Below, piece after piece: positions 33,416-37,007 of a stretch of 37,007 nucleotides of DNA. Position 1 is the first letter of the stretch. Each line of letters begins with the position of its first letter. The translations under genes and the position numbers were made by a program. Under the pieces are notes generated by a model that made no database searches, was not told the DNA's origin, and saw only the letters and a list, made by a program, of their open reading frames with translations. Source of the stretch: Trueperaceae bacterium (lineage in GTDB: Bacteria; Deinococcota; Deinococci; Deinococcales; Trueperaceae); the NCBI GenBank assembly GCA_007130855.1, contig SLRS01000110.1, positions 1 to 37,007 on the forward strand. The letters are read 5' to 3'.

Positions 33416-33441
33416 CGCCCGGCCCTGCTCGCGGCCGGGCG
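33416..33441 (+). terminator. Hairpin terminator after the small membrane protein
   Basis: CGCCCGGCC-(8 bases)-GGCCGGGCG gives a perfect 9-bp GC stem starting right after the stop at 33415. It lacks a T tract, as is common in GC-rich genomes, so its strength is uncertain. It would separate the permease transcript from the ATPase gene, which has its own -10 at 33512-33517. Confidence 0.6.
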
Positions 33442-33510
33442 CGCGCGAGCAGGGCCAGGCAGTGCCATGACGCCGTCGCCGTCAGGCCGACGCCGTGCGG
33501 CGCGCGCACT

Positions 33511-33517
33511 GTAGACT
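33511..33517 (+). promoter_or_regulatory. -10 element GTAGACT of the ABC ATPase gene
   Basis: TAGACT within the GTAGACT 7-mer that also precedes the kinase gene and the sugar-binding-protein gene. It predicts a start near 33524 and a leader of about 70 bases to the GAAGGGA site at 33581. No clear -35. Confidence 0.5.
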
Positions 33518-33594
33518 CGCGTGGCGCCTGCACCGTCGAGCGCGGCGCCTCGGCCCAGCCGCCACCGAGACCAGCGCCGGGAAGGGACCTCGCG

Positions 33595-34737
33595 ATCGAG
33601 ACGATCGACACCACGGCTCGTGCCCAACGCGAGCACGGCGCGCACGTCGAGTTGCGCGGCGTGCACAAGGCGTTCGGCAGTACCGTCGCCGTCGAGGACC
33701 TGAGCCTCGAGGTCGCCAAGGGCTCGTTCACCACGCTCCTCGGACCGAGCGGTTGCGGCAAGACCACGACCTTGCGGATGTTGGCCGGGTTCTTCGATCC
33801 CGATGCCGGCGAGGTGTTCATCGGGGGCGTGCGCCAGAACGGGGTGCCGCCGAACCGCCGCAACGTGTCGATCGTGTTCCAGGACTACGCCCTGTTCCCG
33901 CACATGACCGTGCTCCAGAACGTGCGTTACGGGCTGCGGCTGCGTGGCGTGGCCGCGGCCGAGCGCGAGCGCCGCGTGGAGCGGGTGCTCGCCTTCCTGG
34001 GCCTCGGCGAGCTCGGCCGGCGACACCCCTTCGAGCTCAGTGGCGGCCAGCAACAGCGCGTGGCGCTGGGCCGCTCGATCGTGATGGAACCCGATGTGCT
34101 GCTGATGGACGAGCCGCTCTCGAACCTCGACGCGAAGCTGCGGATTCGGGTCCGAGCCGAGCTCAAGGAGATCCAGCGGGCGCTGGGCATCACCACCATC
34201 TACGTGACGCACGACCAGGACGAGGCGCTCAGCCTGTCCGACCAGGTGGCGGTCATGAACGAGGGGCGACTCCAGCAGTACAGCGAGCCGTGGGAGGTCT
34301 ACCACGCCCCGGTGAACCGTTTCGTGGCCGACTTCGTCGGGTACGCCAACGTGCTGCCCGGGCGCGTGGTGCAGGCCGAAGGCGGCATCGCCACCGTCGC
34401 CCTCGCGGCGCTACCGGACGGCGCGCTGCGCTGCCTCGACCCCGTCGGCCGCGCGCGTCCGGGGTCGGAGGTGGGCGTGATGGTCCGCCCCGAGTGGTTC
34501 GTGCTGAGTGACGATCTGCCCGACCACGGCACCGCCGTGCCCGGTCTGGTCTTGGCGGGCGAGGTCCAGACGCGGAGCTACCTGGGCGCCTTCGCGCGGG
34601 CCTGGGTGAAGGTCGCCGGGATGCGCGAGCCGCTCGTGATCGAGGCCACGCTGACCCGCCGCGACCAGCTCGCGGCCGGCACCCGGCTGCACCTGCACCT
34701 GCCGCACGAGCGGGCCGTGGTGGTCGACGGCGGCTGA
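33595..34737 (+). CDS. ABC transporter ATPase, MsmK/UgpC/MalK type
   Basis: 380 aa if started at 33595. Nucleotide-binding domain: Walker A GPSGCGKTT, Q-loop FQDYALFPHM, signature LSGGQQQR, Walker B VLLMDEPLSNLDAK, switch His in VTHDQDEAL. The C-terminal TOBE/OB domain (about 130 residues) is that of sugar-importer ATPases, which can also serve several importers. Start: no ATG or GTG lies upstream in frame. The first TTG (33652) begins inside the conserved VELRGVHKAFG strand and has no ribosome site, whereas ATC 33595 lies 7 bases after AAGGGA (33582-33587). The rare ATC start is my best estimate but uncertain. Likely energises the adjacent permeases and possibly the importer at 24607-27305. 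Confidence 0.9.
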   Translation: METIDTTARAQREHGAHVELRGVHKAFGSTVAVEDLSLEVAKGSFTTLLGPSGCGKTTTLRMLAGFFDPDAGEVFIGGVRQNGVPPNRRNVSIVFQDYALFPHMTVLQNVRYGLRLRGVAAAERERRVERVLAFLGLGELGRRHPFELSGGQQQRVALGRSIVMEPDVLLMDEPLSNLDAKLRIRVRAELKEIQRALGITTIYVTHDQDEALSLSDQVAVMNEGRLQQYSEPWEVYHAPVNRFVADFVGYANVLPGRVVQAEGGIATVALAALPDGALRCLDPVGRARPGSEVGVMVRPEWFVLSDDLPDHGTAVPGLVLAGEVQTRSYLGAFARAWVKVAGMREPLVIEATLTRRDQLAAGTRLHLHLPHERAVVVDGG

Positions 34738-34776
34738 GACGGCGGCGCAGACGGCACGAACCCGCGCGCGTGCTGC

Positions 34777-35625
34777 TCAGGCGTCGGCCGTGCGGTCCTT
34801 CAGGAGCCGCCGCATGAACGCCAGGCTGCGCTCCGCCTGGTCGATGGTGCCGCACTCCACCGAGAGCGTGATGTCGCGGTCGAGCGGATCGAGGATCTCG
34901 ATGACCCGGTCCCACTCGACGACGCCGTCACCGCAGGCGCAGCCGACCGGAGTGCCGGTCACCTTGCCGCGCTCGCGGTCGGCGTGCTCGAAGTCGATGT
35001 CCTTCGCGTGCACGTGGCGCACGTGATCGCGGACCGCCGCGAGCGCCTCGTACGGGTCCTCGGCCCCCGCGAGGTAGCTGTTGCCGGTGTCCCAGTTGAC
35101 GGCGATCCACGGGGAGGGCACGAGTTCGACGATCTTGAGCAGGCCCTCTGAGGTCTTGGTGAACACCCCGTGCGGCTCGATGCAGATGAACACCCCGTGG
35201 CGAGCGGCCACCTGCTCCAAGCGCGTGAGCGTGTAGCGCATGGTCTCGTGCGCGAAGGCGTCGTCCATCCAGCTGGGCTTGAGCATCTCGTCGGTGTTGA
35301 CGATGTCGGTGTCGACGAAGTGGGCCAGCACGATGGCGCGGGTCAGGCGGTCGACGGCGGCTTCGGGCTTCATCAGCGGGCTGTGCGCCGAGAGGCTGGC
35401 GACCGTGAGGGCGTGCTCGTCGCAGATCTCGCGCATCAGCATCGGGTCCTCCTCCATCGAGAAGGAGTGGAAGTAGCCGACCTCCGAGAGGAGTCCCCAG
35501 CCGGTGTGCACCATCGGCTCGATGTGGGTGTAGCCCAGCTTGGCCGCCACCTCCACACCCCTGCGGAAGTCGAGGTCGGCCGAGCGGACGAACTCCATGT
35601 TGACGGCGATCCTGAAGCGTGCCAC
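34777..35625 (-). CDS. Sugar phosphate isomerase/epimerase-like TIM-barrel protein
   Basis: 282 aa from a GTG at 35625 with AGAGGAG just upstream; ATG 35667 lies inside the operator palindrome and is less likely. The xylose-isomerase-like TIM barrel (AP_endonuc_2 type) shows the metal-site pattern: FICIEPHGVF (Glu), AVNWDTGNSY (Asp), HVHAKDIDFEH (His) and TLSVECG (Glu). This group includes tagatose 3-epimerase and inosose dehydratase-like enzymes acting on sugars or inositols. It is placed between the sugar importer and the isomerase gene, so it is probably a step in the same pathway. Divergent from the isomerase. Confidence 0.88.
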   Translation of the reverse strand: MARFRIAVNMEFVRSADLDFRRGVEVAAKLGYTHIEPMVHTGWGLLSEVGYFHSFSMEEDPMLMREICDEHALTVASLSAHSPLMKPEAAVDRLTRAIVLAHFVDTDIVNTDEMLKPSWMDDAFAHETMRYTLTRLEQVAARHGVFICIEPHGVFTKTSEGLLKIVELVPSPWIAVNWDTGNSYLAGAEDPYEALAAVRDHVRHVHAKDIDFEHADRERGKVTGTPVGCACGDGVVEWDRVIEILDPLDRDITLSVECGTIDQAERSLAFMRRLLKDRTADA

Positions 35626-35660
35626 TGGATCTCCTCTCGCGGGCGCCGGGACGGAGCCAC

Positions 35661-35672
35661 TTGTCATGACAA
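35661..35672. promoter_or_regulatory. TTGTCATGACAA operator palindrome
   Basis: A perfect 12-bp palindrome 36-47 bases before the GTG of the epimerase gene, just after a minus-strand -10 box. It matches the TNGT...ACNA shape typical of GntR-family (FadR-type) sites. No regulator gene is in the window, so it would be encoded elsewhere. Binding here would block transcription of the epimerase gene and might affect the divergent isomerase gene. Confidence 0.55.
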
Positions 35673-35679
35673 CCGTCCG

Positions 35680-35687
35680 AGTTTACC
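35680..35687 (-). promoter_or_regulatory. -10 element GGTAAACT of the epimerase gene
   Basis: On the minus strand GGTAAACT contains TAAACT, predicting transcription to start near 35673, immediately before the operator palindrome. The same GGTA...T form is seen at four other starts in this window. No clear -35. Confidence 0.5.
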
Positions 35688-35715
35688 ATGGCCCAAACAC
35701 GCCTGGCGCGACGGT

Positions 35716-35734
35716 GCGGCCCCTCGCGGGCCGC
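35716..35734 (+). promoter_or_regulatory. Stem-loop in the leader of the isomerase-like gene
   Basis: GCGGCCC-CTCGC-GGGCCGC forms a perfect 7-bp stem with a 5-base loop, 27 bases before the ATG. It could be an mRNA structure or an operator. No T tract, so not a clear terminator. Confidence 0.35.
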
Positions 35735-35761
35735 CACGTGATGGCGCCCGAGGGAGTCTTC

Positions 35762-37007
35762 ATGCGCGCACGCCTGCTGCCCGTCCGCTTCCCCACTGCC
35801 GACGACGAGTTCGAAGCGCAACTGGCGCGGCTCCGCGACCTGCTCGGCGAGCTGGTCGACATCCTCGAGCCCGTCGAGCTCGGCACCGAGCCCCTGCCCG
35901 AGTCGGAGGCGGCCGTCTTCCCACAACTGCTGGGCGACGCGTTCCGGCACGTCGAAGCGCTGCGCGCGCTCGATCGGCCACGGCTGGTCCTCACCTCGGA
36001 GTTCGGCACCATGTCGATGTGGGACTGGGAGATCGGGCGCTACCTGGCCGAGGCCGGCGTCGACACGTACGCCCCCTACGAGCTCGAGCAGGCCCGCACC
36101 CTCTGTCGCGCCCTCGGCCTGCGCCGCGAGCTCGCCGGCACGCGCTTCGTCGTGTTCCAGGACGACCCCGGCGACGGGATGCAGGCCAGCATCTTCAAGC
36201 GCTTCTACTGGTGGGAAGACGAGTGCACCGAGCGGATCCTGGAGCGCTTCGGCGTCCGGATCGAGCGGCGCAGCTTCGCGGCGCTGGGCCGAGAGGCGAA
36301 GAGCATCAGCGACGCCGCCGCCGATGCCGCCTACGAACGCTGGCGTGGCCGCGCCCGCCTCGACGACCTGCCCGAGCGCAACCGTCGCGCGGCCTTGAAG
36401 CTCTACCTGGCGATCAAGGCGGCGCTCGGCGACGACCCCGCCATCCAGGGCGCCGGCCTGAACTGCCTCAACGAGTCGTTCTTCTCCGACAGCACCCCGT
36501 GCCTAGCGTGGAACTTGCTGTACGAGGAGCGCGGGCTCACCTGGGGTTGCGAGGCCGACACCGTATCGATGCTCACCCAGCTGCTGCTGCACCGCTCCCT
36601 GAACGCGCCGCTGATGATGACGAACCTCTACCCCTTCCTCATGGGCCAGGCGGCCCTGAAGCACGAGCGGATCGCGGCCTTCCCGGACGTGAGCGAGCCC
36701 GAGCACCACGTGCTGGTGGCGCACTGCGGCTACCTGGGCGTGCTGCCCACCTCGATGGCCGAGAGCTGGACGCTGCGCGAGAAGGTGCTGGCCATCGTCG
36801 ACGACGACGCCAGCGCCATCGACGCCCGCATGGCCGAGGGGCCGGTCACGCTGGCGAAGCTGTCGCCGTCGATGGCCACGCTGACGGTGGTCGAGGGCGA
36901 GCTGGTCGGCTACGCCCAGTACCCGGGTTCGGACTGCCTCAACGGCGGGGTCGTCCGGGTGCCCAACGGCCACGCGCTGATGGAGCGGGTGCCGAGCCAC
37001 CACGCCA
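35762..37007 (+). CDS. L-fucose/L-arabinose-isomerase-like protein (partial, runs off the end)
   Basis: 415 codons from an ATG at 35762 with GGGAG 5 bases upstream, with no stop before the window end, so the gene is incomplete. Features match the L-fucose isomerase fold: an N-terminal alpha/beta domain (LVLTSEFGTMSMWDWEI), YWWEDECTERILERFG, GAGLNCLNESFFSDSTPCLAWNLLYEERGLTWGCEAD (outlined; probable active-site Glu region), then the C-terminal beta domain with VAHCGYLGVLP and SMATLTVVEGELVGYAQYPG. Such enzymes use Mn2+ to interconvert aldoses and ketoses. Fucose, arabinose and related substrates cannot be separated. Together with the FGGY kinase and epimerase it completes a plausible aldose-to-ketose-to-phosphate route. 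Confidence 0.8.
   Translation, partial: MRARLLPVRFPTADDEFEAQLARLRDLLGELVDILEPVELGTEPLPESEAAVFPQLLGDAFRHVEALRALDRPRLVLTSEFGTMSMWDWEIGRYLAEAGVDTYAPYELEQARTLCRALGLRRELAGTRFVVFQDDPGDGMQASIFKRFYWWEDECTERILERFGVRIERRSFAALGREAKSISDAAADAAYERWRGRARLDDLPERNRRAALKLYLAIKAALGDDPAIQGAGLNCLNESFFSDSTPCLAWNLLYEERGLTWGCEADTVSMLTQLLLHRSLNAPLMMTNLYPFLMGQAALKHERIAAFPDVSEPEHHVLVAHCGYLGVLPTSMAESWTLREKVLAIVDDDASAIDARMAEGPVTLAKLSPSMATLTVVEGELVGYAQYPGSDCLNGGVVRVPNGHALMERVPSHHA

Noticed and set aside
32272-34305. 677-codon minus-strand frame opposite the permease and ATPase genes
   Set aside because: No conserved domain and biased composition; the plus strand carries clear ABC motifs.
35626-35667. ATG at 35667 as start of the TIM-barrel gene
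   Set aside because: It lies inside the TTGTCATGACAA palindrome and has no ribosome site, unlike the GTG at 35625.

Overview
The window is about 37 kb of very GC-rich bacterial DNA with tightly packed genes. GTG and TTG starts are frequent and 4-base start/stop overlaps recur (GTGA at least six times, plus TTGA and ATGA). Several promoters have a recognisable GGTA[A/G][A/G]xT -10 box, in two cases so close to the start codon that the message would be leaderless. Lipoproteins, ABC importers and leaderless TANNNT promoters fit Deinococcota (Truepera-like), but this is recall-based inference. No rRNA, tRNA, CRISPR array, insertion sequence or phage gene was seen. Most of the long extra reading frames are antisense shadows caused by GC-rich third codon positions.

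Layout. (1) 158-6424, plus strand: a GAF-domain protein, a very large Ser/Thr kinase with a STAND-like ATPase and TPR array, a lipoprotein and a Gfo/Idh/MocA oxidoreductase. (2) 6448-23693, minus strand: an almost unbroken run of 19 genes. In transcription order these are an aldehyde/keto-chemistry group (large DJ-1/PfpI protein, ThDP enzyme, two NTF2-like proteins, second DJ-1/PfpI protein, VOC protein); an AGE-family epimerase, STAS, GlgX debranching enzyme, STAS, RsbW-type kinase, PP2C/RsbU-type phosphatase, MinD-like ATPase and small winged-helix protein; and then a 53-residue Cys-containing protein, a KamA radical SAM aminomutase, an NTT/MFS-like transporter, an ATP-grasp ligase of the D-Ala-D-Ala ligase family and a two-TM HAMP sensor. 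(3) 23830-28140: a CAP-domain lipoprotein, an iron/thiamine-type ABC importer lacking its ATPase, and a DUF6544-like membrane-anchored protein. (4) 28386-37007: a sugar catabolism region with a xylulokinase-like FGGY kinase divergent from a complete sugar ABC importer (binding protein, two permeases, a 48-residue membrane protein, ATPase), a TIM-barrel sugar epimerase, and a truncated L-fucose-isomerase-like protein running off the end.

Two clusters look most novel. First, a complete partner-switching set (anti-sigma kinase, phosphatase, two STAS antagonists) is interleaved with GlgX and an enlarged AGE epimerase and followed by MinD plus a winged-helix partner. This suggests switch control of polysaccharide metabolism or location rather than simple sigma-factor control. 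Second, the 53-aa protein, aminomutase, transporter, ATP-grasp ligase and HAMP sensor are joined by four consecutive 4-base overlaps, which suggests one pathway, perhaps making and moving a beta-amino-acid-containing compound. A signalling link across the window is a closely similar C-terminal tail shared by the GAF protein and the HAMP sensor, neither of which has another output domain.
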